From CALSMU01 sp965230225 (GTDB lineage Bacteria > Bacteroidota > Bacteroidia > Flavobacteriales_D > Parvicellaceae), in contig CBDDKM010000001.1 of the NCBI GenBank assembly GCA_965230225.1, positions 186,001 through 250,000 of the forward strand: DNA of 64,000 nt, given 5' to 3'. Positions 52,532 through 60,643 of this stretch are shown piece by piece. Position 1 is the stretch's first letter; each line of letters starts with the position of its first letter. The translations under genes and the position numbers were made by a program. The notes under the pieces were generated by a model that did no database searches, was not told where the DNA came from, and saw nothing but the letters and a program-made list of their open reading frames with translations.

Positions 52532-53653
52532 ATGATGGAAAACAATAAATCAGCAGTCCTGGTTTTAGCAGATGGAACTGTTTTTTATGGAAAAGCTTGT
52601 GGAGCGATCGGAACAACCACAGGAGAAATTGCGTTCAATACCGGTATGACTGGTTACCAGGAAATTTTTACGGACCCGTCTTACTTCGGGCAAATCATCG
52701 TAATGGCAACATCACATATTGGGAACTACGGAGTTCAGGTAGACGAAGTAGAATCTGATGGTGTTAAGATTAGAGGATTGGTAACTAAAAAGTTCTCGGC
52801 AGTAAACTCTAGGTATAGAGAATCAGGAACACTTCAGGATTATTTGGAGAACGACGATATCGTTGGAATCAAAGATGTGGATACCAGAGCATTGGTAAGA
52901 CACATTAGAGACAATGGTGCGCAGAACGCAATTATCTCGTCTGAGATAACCGATATCGATGAGCTTAAAGCTAAGTTAAAAGAAGTACCATCCATGAAAG
53001 GATTGGAGTTAGCTTCTAAAGTATCGGTAAAAGAAGCCTATACTACAGGAAATGAAAATGCAGCGTACCGAGTTGCACTTCTTGATTTCGGAGTAAAGAA
53101 AAATATCATTAGATGTTTAGAAGAAAGAGATTGCTTTATTAAAGTATTCCCTTATGATACTTCATTCGAAGAGATTAAAGCGTGGAACCCGGATGGTGTG
53201 ATGCTTTCTAATGGACCTGGTGATCCGGAACCATTAACACAATGCATCGACACAGTTAAGCAAATTATCGAAGCAGATTACGCAACATTCGGAATTTGTT
53301 TAGGGCACCAAATCCTTGCTTTGAGCCAGGGATTGGTTACTGAAAAGATGCACAATGGACATCGTGGAATTAATCACCCGATTAAGAACATGAACACTGG
53401 TAAGTGTGAAGTAACTTCTCAAAACCACGGTTTTGTAGTTAACATGAAAGCGGCGGAAGAGAATGAAAACATTGAGGTAACTCACATTCATTTAAATGAT
53501 GATACATTGGCTGGAATAGCTGTAAAGGATAAGAGTGCATTTTCTGTACAGTATCACCCTGAGGCTAGCCCTGGACCACATGATTCGAGATATCTGTTTG
53601 ATCAGTTCATTCAGAACATAAAAGCAAAGAAAGAAAAAGAACTAACCGTATAA
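52532..53653 (+). CDS. carA: carbamoyl-phosphate synthase, small (glutaminase) subunit
   Basis: The enzyme has 373 aa from the ATG at 52532 (an ATG at 52535 is equally possible). A longer frame from about 52460 has no family match in its first 24 residues and would run through the presumed promoter. The protein supplies ammonia from glutamine to CarB for arginine and pyrimidine synthesis. The N-terminal CPSase domain has 'ADGTVFYGKACGAIGTTTGEIAFNTGMTGYQE' in parts. The glutaminase triad is Cys in 'FGICLGHQILAL' and His/Glu in 'QYHPEASPGPHD'. carB is not adjacent. Confidence 0.95.
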   Translation: MMENNKSAVLVLADGTVFYGKACGAIGTTTGEIAFNTGMTGYQEIFTDPSYFGQIIVMATSHIGNYGVQVDEVESDGVKIRGLVTKKFSAVNSRYRESGTLQDYLENDDIVGIKDVDTRALVRHIRDNGAQNAIISSEITDIDELKAKLKEVPSMKGLELASKVSVKEAYTTGNENAAYRVALLDFGVKKNIIRCLEERDCFIKVFPYDTSFEEIKAWNPDGVMLSNGPGDPEPLTQCIDTVKQIIEADYATFGICLGHQILALSQGLVTEKMHNGHRGINHPIKNMNTGKCEVTSQNHGFVVNMKAAEENENIEVTHIHLNDDTLAGIAVKDKSAFSVQYHPEASPGPHDSRYLFDQFIQNIKAKKEKELTV

Positions 53654-53657
53654 GTTA

Positions 53658-53686
53658 AGGCCGCGCAAATCTGCGCGGCTTTTTTT
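53658..53686 (+). terminator. intrinsic terminator after carA
   Basis: GCCGCGCA-AATC-TGCGCGGC is an eight-bp perfect GC-rich stem followed by seven T, the strongest terminator in the window. Confidence 0.95.
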
Positions 53687-53706
53687 ATTTAACATCATAA
53701 TACAAC

Positions 53707-54984
53707 ATGGCATATATTGCAAAAATTCAGGCAAGACAAATTTTGGATTCCAGAGGAAATCCAACTGTTGAAGTAGAGGTTTATACTGACAATGGAGGAT
53801 TTGGGAGAGCAGCTGTTCCTTCAGGGGCATCTACCGGTGTTCACGAAGCAGTGGAGTTAAGAGATGGAGACAAAGGAATTTACCTTGGGAAAGGTGTTTT
53901 AAAAGCAGTTGATAATGTAAATTCTTTTTTAAATGATCAGTTAAATGGAGCATACGTGTTCGATCAAAACCTGATCGATAGAGTAATGATCTCTTTGGAT
54001 GAAACTGACAATAAAGCAAAGTTAGGAGCTAATGCCATTTTGGGAGTGTCTCTGGCTGTTGCTAAAGCTGGTGCAGAGGCATCAGGACAGTCTCTATACA
54101 GATACATTGGTGGTGTTAATGCAAACACCCTTCCGGTTCCAATGATGAACATTCTTAACGGAGGTTCTCATGCCGATAACAAGATTGATATTCAGGAATT
54201 CATGGTAATGCCATTCGGAGCCGAAACTTTTAGTGAGTCTTTAAGAATGGGAACTGAGATTTTCCACACTTTGAAATCAGTGTTGAAGTCGAAAGGAATG
54301 AGTACTAATGTAGGAGACGAAGGAGGTTTTGCCCCAAATCTAGGATCTAACGAAGAAGCTATTGAAGTAGTTATCCAGGCGATTGAGAAAGCAGGGTTTA
54401 AGCCAGGAGAAGATGTTTATATTGCATTGGACGCTGCATCATCTGAATTTTACAAAGATGGAAAATATCATTTCGAGTCTACGGGAGATGTATTAACCTC
54501 AGATGAGATGGTTAACTTCTGGAGTGATTGGAAGAAAAAATACCCAATTGTTTCCATTGAGGATGGAATGCACGAAGATGATTGGGCAGGATGGAAGAAA
54601 CTTACTGAAGCAATCGGAGATCAATGTCAATTAGTTGGTGATGATCTATTTGTAACTAACGTAGATCGACTAGGAAGAGGAATCAATGAAGGAATTGCTA
54701 ATTCGATTTTGATTAAAGTAAACCAAATTGGTACACTAACCGAAACCATTGATGCAGTAAATCTGGCTACTAAGAATTCTTATACCTCTGTGATGAGCCA
54801 TAGAAGTGGAGAAACAGCCGATACAACAATTGCTGATTTAGCAGTAGCATTGAACACAGGACAAATTAAAACGGGATCTGCTTCCAGATCTGATAGAATT
54901 GCTAAGTACAACCAACTTCTAAGAATTGAAGAGGAGTTAGGTAAGATGGCTTACTTCCCAGGAAAGGATTTCAAGTTCATCTAA
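53707..54984 (+). CDS. eno: enolase
   Basis: A 425-aa glycolytic enzyme converting 2-phosphoglycerate to phosphoenolpyruvate. 'IQARQILDSRGNPTVEVEV' opens it. The metal-binding Asp/Glu/Asp occur in 'IALDAASSEF', 'SIEDGMHEDDWAGW' and 'LVGDDLFVTN'. The catalytic Lys is in 'ILIKVNQIGTLTE', and the signature 'MSHRSGETADTTIADLAV' is intact. It lies 20 bases after the carA terminator, so it has its own promoter or reads through. A perfect terminator follows. Confidence 0.97.
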   Translation: MAYIAKIQARQILDSRGNPTVEVEVYTDNGGFGRAAVPSGASTGVHEAVELRDGDKGIYLGKGVLKAVDNVNSFLNDQLNGAYVFDQNLIDRVMISLDETDNKAKLGANAILGVSLAVAKAGAEASGQSLYRYIGGVNANTLPVPMMNILNGGSHADNKIDIQEFMVMPFGAETFSESLRMGTEIFHTLKSVLKSKGMSTNVGDEGGFAPNLGSNEEAIEVVIQAIEKAGFKPGEDVYIALDAASSEFYKDGKYHFESTGDVLTSDEMVNFWSDWKKKYPIVSIEDGMHEDDWAGWKKLTEAIGDQCQLVGDDLFVTNVDRLGRGINEGIANSILIKVNQIGTLTETIDAVNLATKNSYTSVMSHRSGETADTTIADLAVALNTGQIKTGSASRSDRIAKYNQLLRIEEELGKMAYFPGKDFKFI

Positions 54985-55012
54985 TTGGTAATTAGACATA
55001 TTATTAAAATCG

Positions 55013-55040
55013 AAAAAGGCGGTCAATTGACCGCCTTTTT
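55013..55040. terminator. intrinsic terminator after eno
   Basis: AAAAAGGCGGTCAATTGACCGCCTTTTT is a perfect 28-base palindrome with A and T tracts on the two sides, so it can work in both directions. Confidence 0.92.
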
Positions 55041-55279
55041 CTTGAAACAACTCTACTTTGGGATATTTATAAAACTCAAACCTATGGTAAGAACGGAATT
55101 ATTTTAATTCGTTCATTATTAATTGGATGACCTGAACAAAACTTTATTTAAATGGCAAGTTTATAAGGATTAGTATTTTTTATGGTCAACATAACTAGTT
55201 GATAATCATTCACCCTTAGGATAACAACAACCAATTAAATTCTGAACCCATTGATCAATTAACTAAAACTATATTCATC

Positions 55280-55287
55280 TATATTTG
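55280..55287 (+). promoter_or_regulatory. candidate -7 promoter core (TATATTTG) for the lipoprotein-OmpA pair
   Basis: TATATTTG matches TAnnTTTG, 31 bases before the chosen ATG at 55319. The nearest TTG (55251-55253) is 26 bases upstream, longer than ideal. The rest of the 278-base gap shows nothing more definite than a short inverted repeat (TCAAC/GTTGA near 55186-55202). Confidence 0.4.
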
Positions 55288-55318
55288 GTTTAACGAACTG
55301 TGAAGAAACTATTTTGTG

Positions 55319-57013
55319 ATGAGTAAACGCTATTTCATTAACTACCTCTTACCCTTAATTTTAATTTCCCTCTTGTTTGGGTGTGTTAAAAAGAAAATTG
55401 AACTTGATAAAGTAGAGGCACCTGTGCTAGATCCGAGTTTTGCTGCTCCATTGGGGCAAGTAAATCTAACCATGAGTGATATAGAACAACAGGTAGACGA
55501 AGACGACTTTGTGTACAATCAGGCAGACAACGCTTTTGAATTAATCTACCCAGATCGATTGTTCGAATTTGGAATCAATGATATGCTTAGTATTCCAACT
55601 CAAACATTTAGTTATGGCTTTGGTATGCCAGGTGGATCTCAGGGAACATTTACTGGAGGTGGAGTAGGAACACAGGTTACTTTTAACGATCAAAATGACT
55701 TTGTATATAGCTCTTTTACCAACGGCGAACTATTAGATAGTGTAATTATAGCGAATGGCCAGTTAACCATTGACCTTAGTTCCGATTTTAGCCATAGTGG
55801 AACCGTAACCATTTCTATTCCTTCTTTAACCAATGGAGGAGTACCATATCAAACCACATTGAACCTAAATTATGGAGGATCAGTTCCTGTTACTGATAAT
55901 GCAATTGTAGACATTAGTGGTTATACGCTGGATCTAACTAAAGGAGGAATAACAGATAATACTGTTGAAGTAGCCTATTCTGCTACAATGACCAATAGTG
56001 GAGCAGGAGTATCAGGAGGAGAGCAATTAAACTTCACTTTTGGGTTATCCATTAATCAATTTAGTTCTGTGTGGGGATACTTCGGTCAATATGTTAATAT
56101 ATTAGATCAGGATACCTCTTATATTTCCTTATTCGAAGATATTCAAGATGGTATATTGCACTTTGCTGATCCGAGAGTAGAGTTGTTTATATACAATACT
56201 GCAGGAATAGAGGTGCATACAGACTTTAATGCAGTTTGGGCACCAGACAATAGTGTAACTGTGAATTTGGGTGGTTCCGGATTGACTTCTATACCAAACA
56301 TTGTTGCAGCTCCATCACCGGGGAATGTAGGCGTTACCACACATATAATCAGTAATGCCAATACAGTACCAACCCTTACTGATCTTTTGGATGAAGGACC
56401 TTCTAATGTGGTTTATTCGGCAGTGGCCACCACTAACCCAAATGGAGTAACTCAAAACTTTTTGTTAGACACTAGTAAAGTGTGGTGTGATGGTAGAATC
56501 ATACTTCCATTTTATGGGTATGCGGATAACTTTACCCTTGTGGATACTACTGATGCAGACATTGAAGAAATGTTGGGAATAGACAGTTCATCTAATATTT
56601 CAGTTGAAGATGTAGAACAAGTATTGGTTAGGTTAATTGTAGATAATGGATTACCAACGGAAGCAGGGGTTCAACTTTATTTTGCCGATACTAATGGAGT
56701 GATAATAGATTCATTGTTCCAGCAAGTGGGATACGAAAACATCTTTGAACCAGGGTTGGTTAATTTCAACTTGCCGGTTAGTGATCCAAATTATGGTAAG
56801 GTATATGAATCCACCAGAAAAATAACCGACATAGTAATTACTCAGGATTTATTGCAGAAGTTATTGGATAACGAATCCAAGAAGATCATTTACAAAGGGA
56901 TAGGTTATACCAGTGGTGCAGGGTCACAATTGGATGTAAAGATATTCCCTGAGTACACTATTGGAATTAAAGTATCGGCCAAGGTAGACCTAATGGTAGA
57001 TTTAAATCAATAA
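55319..57013 (+). CDS. large lipoprotein of unknown function
   Basis: The protein has 564 aa from the ATG at 55319 (a GTG three bases earlier is possible). A lipobox 'LISLLFGC' makes Cys22 the probable lipidated residue, followed by KKK and Glu, so it should be anchored in the outer or inner membrane. The mature part is rich in Asn, Thr and Val with beta-sheet character ('GTVTISIPSLTNGGVPYQTT', 'NFTLVDTTDADIEEM') and no catalytic motif that I recognise. It ends ten bases before the DUF5723/OmpA gene, so the pair probably forms one envelope complex. Confidence 0.75.
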   Translation: MSKRYFINYLLPLILISLLFGCVKKKIELDKVEAPVLDPSFAAPLGQVNLTMSDIEQQVDEDDFVYNQADNAFELIYPDRLFEFGINDMLSIPTQTFSYGFGMPGGSQGTFTGGGVGTQVTFNDQNDFVYSSFTNGELLDSVIIANGQLTIDLSSDFSHSGTVTISIPSLTNGGVPYQTTLNLNYGGSVPVTDNAIVDISGYTLDLTKGGITDNTVEVAYSATMTNSGAGVSGGEQLNFTFGLSINQFSSVWGYFGQYVNILDQDTSYISLFEDIQDGILHFADPRVELFIYNTAGIEVHTDFNAVWAPDNSVTVNLGGSGLTSIPNIVAAPSPGNVGVTTHIISNANTVPTLTDLLDEGPSNVVYSAVATTNPNGVTQNFLLDTSKVWCDGRIILPFYGYADNFTLVDTTDADIEEMLGIDSSSNISVEDVEQVLVRLIVDNGLPTEAGVQLYFADTNGVIIDSLFQQVGYENIFEPGLVNFNLPVSDPNYGKVYESTRKITDIVITQDLLQKLLDNESKKIIYKGIGYTSGAGSQLDVKIFPEYTIGIKVSAKVDLMVDLNQ

Positions 57014-57014
57014 G

Positions 57015-57019
57015 AGGAG
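57015..57019 (+). promoter_or_regulatory. Shine-Dalgarno-like AGGAG before the OmpA-fusion gene
   Basis: The purine run AAGAGGAGAGAG includes AGGAG four bases before the ATG at 57024. It is one of few SD-like sequences in the window, where most starts have A/T-rich leaders. It may be chance. Confidence 0.3.
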
Positions 57020-57023
57020 AGAG

Positions 57024-59498
57024 ATGAATTGGAAAAAGACACTGATTATACTACTAGCAGTACTAGGTGGAAAAAGCTGGGCACAGCAGGACCTCACCTT
57101 GTACTTCATGGATAACATTACGCAGGTTAGCTATACTAACCCATCTACCCGACCGATGGGAACTGTGAACATTGGATTACCTGGAATTTCTTCGGTATAT
57201 GGTAATACCATGAATACCATTTTTACTCCTAAAGATGTATTTGATGTGGGAGACGATGGTGTCCCAACATTGAGAGTAGATCATCTAAAAAAGATGTGGA
57301 AGAAGCGAAACTACATTGGAGCTCATGTAGAGGTAGACTTGTTATCGTTTGGGTTTGCTGCAAAAAAGAACTATTTCAGTTTTAATGCTACCGAAAATGT
57401 GTTTTTTAGAGCAACATTACCTGGTGATATGCTTCGCTTTCCATTTACCGGAAATGCAAATTTTGACCAGTTAGAAAACGGAACTCTGGATTTTTCAAAT
57501 TTCCGCATTGACTTTAATCACTACCGGGAATACTCTTTTGGTATGTACCGACAGTGGAATGAAAAACTAGAGGTAGGGGCCAAACTAAAGTATTTATATG
57601 GTATGGAAAACATTCATACCAAAACGAGTGATATTACCTGGAGAACAGATGAAGAAGAATTTGATTGGCACTTGAACGGTCAATTGGTAGTAAATACTTC
57701 AGGGGTGTATCCATTGTTGGACTCCATAGATGGTAATTCTGAGCTGGAGAATGAAGAGTATGTAGATTACCTGTTAAAAAAGAAAAACCATGGATTAGCA
57801 ATCGACCTGGGAGGAACGTACACCTTAAGTGAACGGTTAAAAGTTAGCGCAAGTCTGATTGATTTAGGGTTTATTCGCTGGAACGATAATAACAGGAACC
57901 TAAGGTCGAATAAAGCGGAGTTTATATTTACGGGAATAGACTTTTCAGATGCTGTTTTTGTACCGGATTCTCTTATGGCTGATACCATTGAATCCATAAC
58001 TAATGATCTTATAGATGAAGTTGCTAATACTTATGGAGTAGAAGACAATACGGATAAGTATGCTAATATGCTGGTTAGTAGATTTTATCTGGGAGCTACC
58101 TATGAGCATTACAATAAAGACAACAAGTCCAATACCATTGGAGCTTTGATCCATGGCGAAATTTATCATGGAAAAATTCGACCTTCACTAACTGTTTCCT
58201 ACTCTTATCAGTTAAGCAAGCACTTGCAAACAACATTATCCTATTCTCTTGTTAACAGAGATTATAAAAATGTAGGGTTTGGTATGAGCTTGAATCTTGG
58301 TCCTCTTCAGGCGTATGCTGTTGCTGATAATGTCTTGGCAGGAGTAATGTCCAATTTAACCTACACAGAGAGTGGTGCGATATCTCCTTCAACAGATATT
58401 CTGTATCCGTACTACAGTAAAAATATTCATGTAAGAGCCGGAGTTAATTTAACCTTTGGAAGAGATCCGGATAAGGATGGAGATGGGATCAAAAACAAGG
58501 TGGATAAATGTCCTGAAATACCAGGATTAGCTGTGTTTGATGGGTGTCCTGACACCGATAACGATAGCATACCGGATAATGTTGATGCTTGCCCAAGAGT
58601 ACCGGGAGTAAAAGAATTTGATGGGTGCCCGGATACAGACAAGGATGGAATTCAGGATAAAGTGGATGATTGCCCGGAAATTCCCGGAGTGGCTGAGTTT
58701 AATGGATGTCCTGATACAGATAAGGATGGAATTAAGGATGAAGAAGATGAATGTCCAGAAGTTCCGGGTATTGCAGAGTTTAATGGATGCCCGGATACTG
58801 ATGGTGATGGATTAAAAGATTCTGAGGATGATTGTCCTGAATTGGCAGGGCCATTAAAGTATAACGGATGTCCTGATACAGATGGTGATGGATTGTTTGA
58901 TCCTAATGACGGTTGTCCAACCGAGGCAGGACCATTTGAAAACAGAGGTTGCCCTTGGGGTGATTCAGACTCTGATGGATTAAATGATAATGAAGATAAA
59001 TGTCCTTACGTAGCAGGACCAGTAGATAATCAAGGTTGCCCTATTGATGATACAGATAAAGATGGTGTACCGGATAAAGTGGATAGATGTCCTACCGTTC
59101 CTGGTATTCCGGAAAATCAAGGTTGTCCTGAAATTAAGAAAGAAGAACAGGAAATTTTAAATACAGCTTTCGAAAATCTGGAATTCAAATCTGGAAAAGC
59201 CATTATTAAAGAGGTGTCTTATGCGTCATTAAATGACTTGGCAGAACTACTCATTAAGAAGCCGGATTGGAGATTAGAGATTTCAGGACATACCGATAAT
59301 GTAGGAAGCAGTAGTAGCAACTTATATTTATCTAAAAAACGTTCTCAGGCAGTGGCAAGTTATCTCGAATCAAGAGGAGTTAATTCTTCCAGATTTATTG
59401 TAAAATGGTTTGGAGAAGATAAACCAATTGCAGATAACAAAACTGAGGAAGGTCGTCAACGAAACCGAAGAGTGGAGATGACCATCGTATTTGAATAA
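57024..59498 (+). CDS. outer-membrane protein: DUF5723-like barrel, eight TSP3-type repeats and OmpA domain
   Basis: The protein has 824 aa with a signal peptide (residues 1-20, ending WAQ). Residues about 22-480 form a DUF5723-type barrel ('YFMDNITQVSYTNPSTRPMG', 'IGLPGISSVYGNTMNT'). Residues 481-702 carry eight calcium-binding thrombospondin type 3-like repeats ('DKDGDGIKNKVDKCPEIPG'). The C-terminal ~120 residues are an OmpA peptidoglycan-binding domain with 'ISGHTDNVGSSSSNLYLSKKRS' in parts and the Asp/Arg that hold diaminopimelate in the 'RQRNRRVEM' region. It links the outer membrane to the cell wall. The stop is one base from the convergent hydrolase stop. Confidence 0.9.
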   Translation: MNWKKTLIILLAVLGGKSWAQQDLTLYFMDNITQVSYTNPSTRPMGTVNIGLPGISSVYGNTMNTIFTPKDVFDVGDDGVPTLRVDHLKKMWKKRNYIGAHVEVDLLSFGFAAKKNYFSFNATENVFFRATLPGDMLRFPFTGNANFDQLENGTLDFSNFRIDFNHYREYSFGMYRQWNEKLEVGAKLKYLYGMENIHTKTSDITWRTDEEEFDWHLNGQLVVNTSGVYPLLDSIDGNSELENEEYVDYLLKKKNHGLAIDLGGTYTLSERLKVSASLIDLGFIRWNDNNRNLRSNKAEFIFTGIDFSDAVFVPDSLMADTIESITNDLIDEVANTYGVEDNTDKYANMLVSRFYLGATYEHYNKDNKSNTIGALIHGEIYHGKIRPSLTVSYSYQLSKHLQTTLSYSLVNRDYKNVGFGMSLNLGPLQAYAVADNVLAGVMSNLTYTESGAISPSTDILYPYYSKNIHVRAGVNLTFGRDPDKDGDGIKNKVDKCPEIPGLAVFDGCPDTDNDSIPDNVDACPRVPGVKEFDGCPDTDKDGIQDKVDDCPEIPGVAEFNGCPDTDKDGIKDEEDECPEVPGIAEFNGCPDTDGDGLKDSEDDCPELAGPLKYNGCPDTDGDGLFDPNDGCPTEAGPFENRGCPWGDSDSDGLNDNEDKCPYVAGPVDNQGCPIDDTDKDGVPDKVDRCPTVPGIPENQGCPEIKKEEQEILNTAFENLEFKSGKAIIKEVSYASLNDLAELLIKKPDWRLEISGHTDNVGSSSSNLYLSKKRSQAVASYLESRGVNSSRFIVKWFGEDKPIADNKTEEGRQRNRRVEMTIVFE
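58464..59129 (+). repeat. eight TSP3-like calcium-binding repeats, coding
   Basis: There are about 27 residues per unit with 'D-x-D-x-D-G-[IL]-x-D-x-x-D-x-C-P' and a trailing 'GCP'. Middle units are also similar in DNA ('GATACAGATAAGGATGGAAT' recurs). Confidence 0.9.
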
Positions 59499-59499
59499 T

Positions 59500-60480
59500 C
59501 TATTGTTGGTCCACTTTCTTTAGGAAGGTGGATACAGCAGTATTGTATTCATTAGTGTTGTCCATCATGGAAGAGTGCCCCGCGCTACTGATCATCACAA
59601 ACTCGGATCCTTCCACCATATCTCGAAATTTCTTGATGGTAGATGGTCGTGCTTCGTCAAATTCTCCAGTTAAAAACAAAGTAGGAACATTTATGCTTGA
59701 TAAGGCAGAAGCGTTGTCGTAATCTTTTAGAATTCCGGTGGCAGTAAATTCGCTTGGTCCCCACATGTAATTATAGATAAATGAGTTGGAAGGAGTTGGA
59801 ATTGTATCCATCCAATGTGGTGGTGGGGAGGTTCTCAAACCGAACCTGCTCCAATAAACCGAGTCAGCAAATTTGTAATCATCAGTTCCAAATTCGTTAC
59901 TTTCTTCTGCAATTCTAATGTATTCCTGAACACTATCTGGAAGAGTACTAATCAGCGTATCAGCATCTTCGGCCCAAATAGGAGTACTTACATAAGGGCT
60001 ACTAAAAACTATTCCCTTAATTCCTTGAGGATACTTTTGATAATATTCTAATTGAAGTGCCGCTCCCCACGATTGCCCAAGAATGTAATATTCATTTAAC
60101 TCCAGATGTTCTTTTAAAGCGTGTACTTGTTCCACAAAATGTTCTACGGTTAGTAAGGTCGTGTCTGTGTGGTGCCCAGATCTACCACTACCCAATTGAT
60201 CAAATAAAATGACTGGTCGCTGTTTGCTTACTTCTTCCAGGTAATAAAAGTATCTATGAGTTCCCCCGGGGCCACCATGCATGCACAACAATGGAGTATT
60301 TTCTCCCTCTCCAATAATTTGATACCAGATTTCACCACCTTCTACTTCTACATAACCTTCTTTAGGTGTAAGAGTAGGTTTTTCTATTCCCTGTTGAGGA
60401 GTTGAATTATCAGCTTCAGGTTGAGTATTGCACCCATATAGAACGGTAAGGAATGGGATAATGAAAATTACTTTTCGCAT
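59500..60480 (-). CDS. lipoprotein alpha/beta hydrolase, proline-iminopeptidase-like (S33)
   Basis: The protein has 326 aa. The lipobox 'LTVLYGC' gives a lipidated Cys17, so the enzyme is membrane-anchored outside the cytoplasm, unusual for classical iminopeptidases. The oxyanion loop HGGPGG is at 68-73, the nucleophile is Ser137 in 'GQSWGA', the acid is probably the Asp of 'LTGEFDEARP', and the His is in 'SSAGHSSMMDN'. The fold and motifs fit release of N-terminal proline or related small-peptide hydrolysis. The exact substrate is unknown. A minus-strand TATTTTCG near 60503-60496 may be its promoter core. Confidence 0.85.
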   Translation of the reverse strand: MRKVIFIIPFLTVLYGCNTQPEADNSTPQQGIEKPTLTPKEGYVEVEGGEIWYQIIGEGENTPLLCMHGGPGGTHRYFYYLEEVSKQRPVILFDQLGSGRSGHHTDTTLLTVEHFVEQVHALKEHLELNEYYILGQSWGAALQLEYYQKYPQGIKGIVFSSPYVSTPIWAEDADTLISTLPDSVQEYIRIAEESNEFGTDDYKFADSVYWSRFGLRTSPPPHWMDTIPTPSNSFIYNYMWGPSEFTATGILKDYDNASALSSINVPTLFLTGEFDEARPSTIKKFRDMVEGSEFVMISSAGHSSMMDNTNEYNTAVSTFLKKVDQQ

Positions 60481-60598
60481 GATTAAATTTTGAAACGAAA
60501 ATAAATAACTTATTGGTATTGGGGTAATAGATAATTAGCACTGTATAAACTATTGTTTTCAAGTAAGTTAAAAAACATGGGTTTTTGTGAAAATCTTC

Positions 60599-60628
60599 TT
60601 GTATGCATAGAATCATTTTCTATTTTCG
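60599..60628 (+). promoter_or_regulatory. promoter of the haem/PHM-like protein gene
   Basis: TTG (60599-60601), a 19-base spacer and TATTTTCG (60621-60628) closely resemble the str promoter in spacing, with TTCG replacing TTTG. The ATG follows 15 bases later. Confidence 0.6.
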
Positions 60629-60643
60629 GAAAAAATCACCACA

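Noticed and set aside
59496..59502. Missing terminator between the convergent OmpA-fusion and hydrolase genes as a special overlap
   Set aside because: The two stops are one base apart. Such convergent packing is not rare, and there is no further signal, so I treat it as ordinary compaction.
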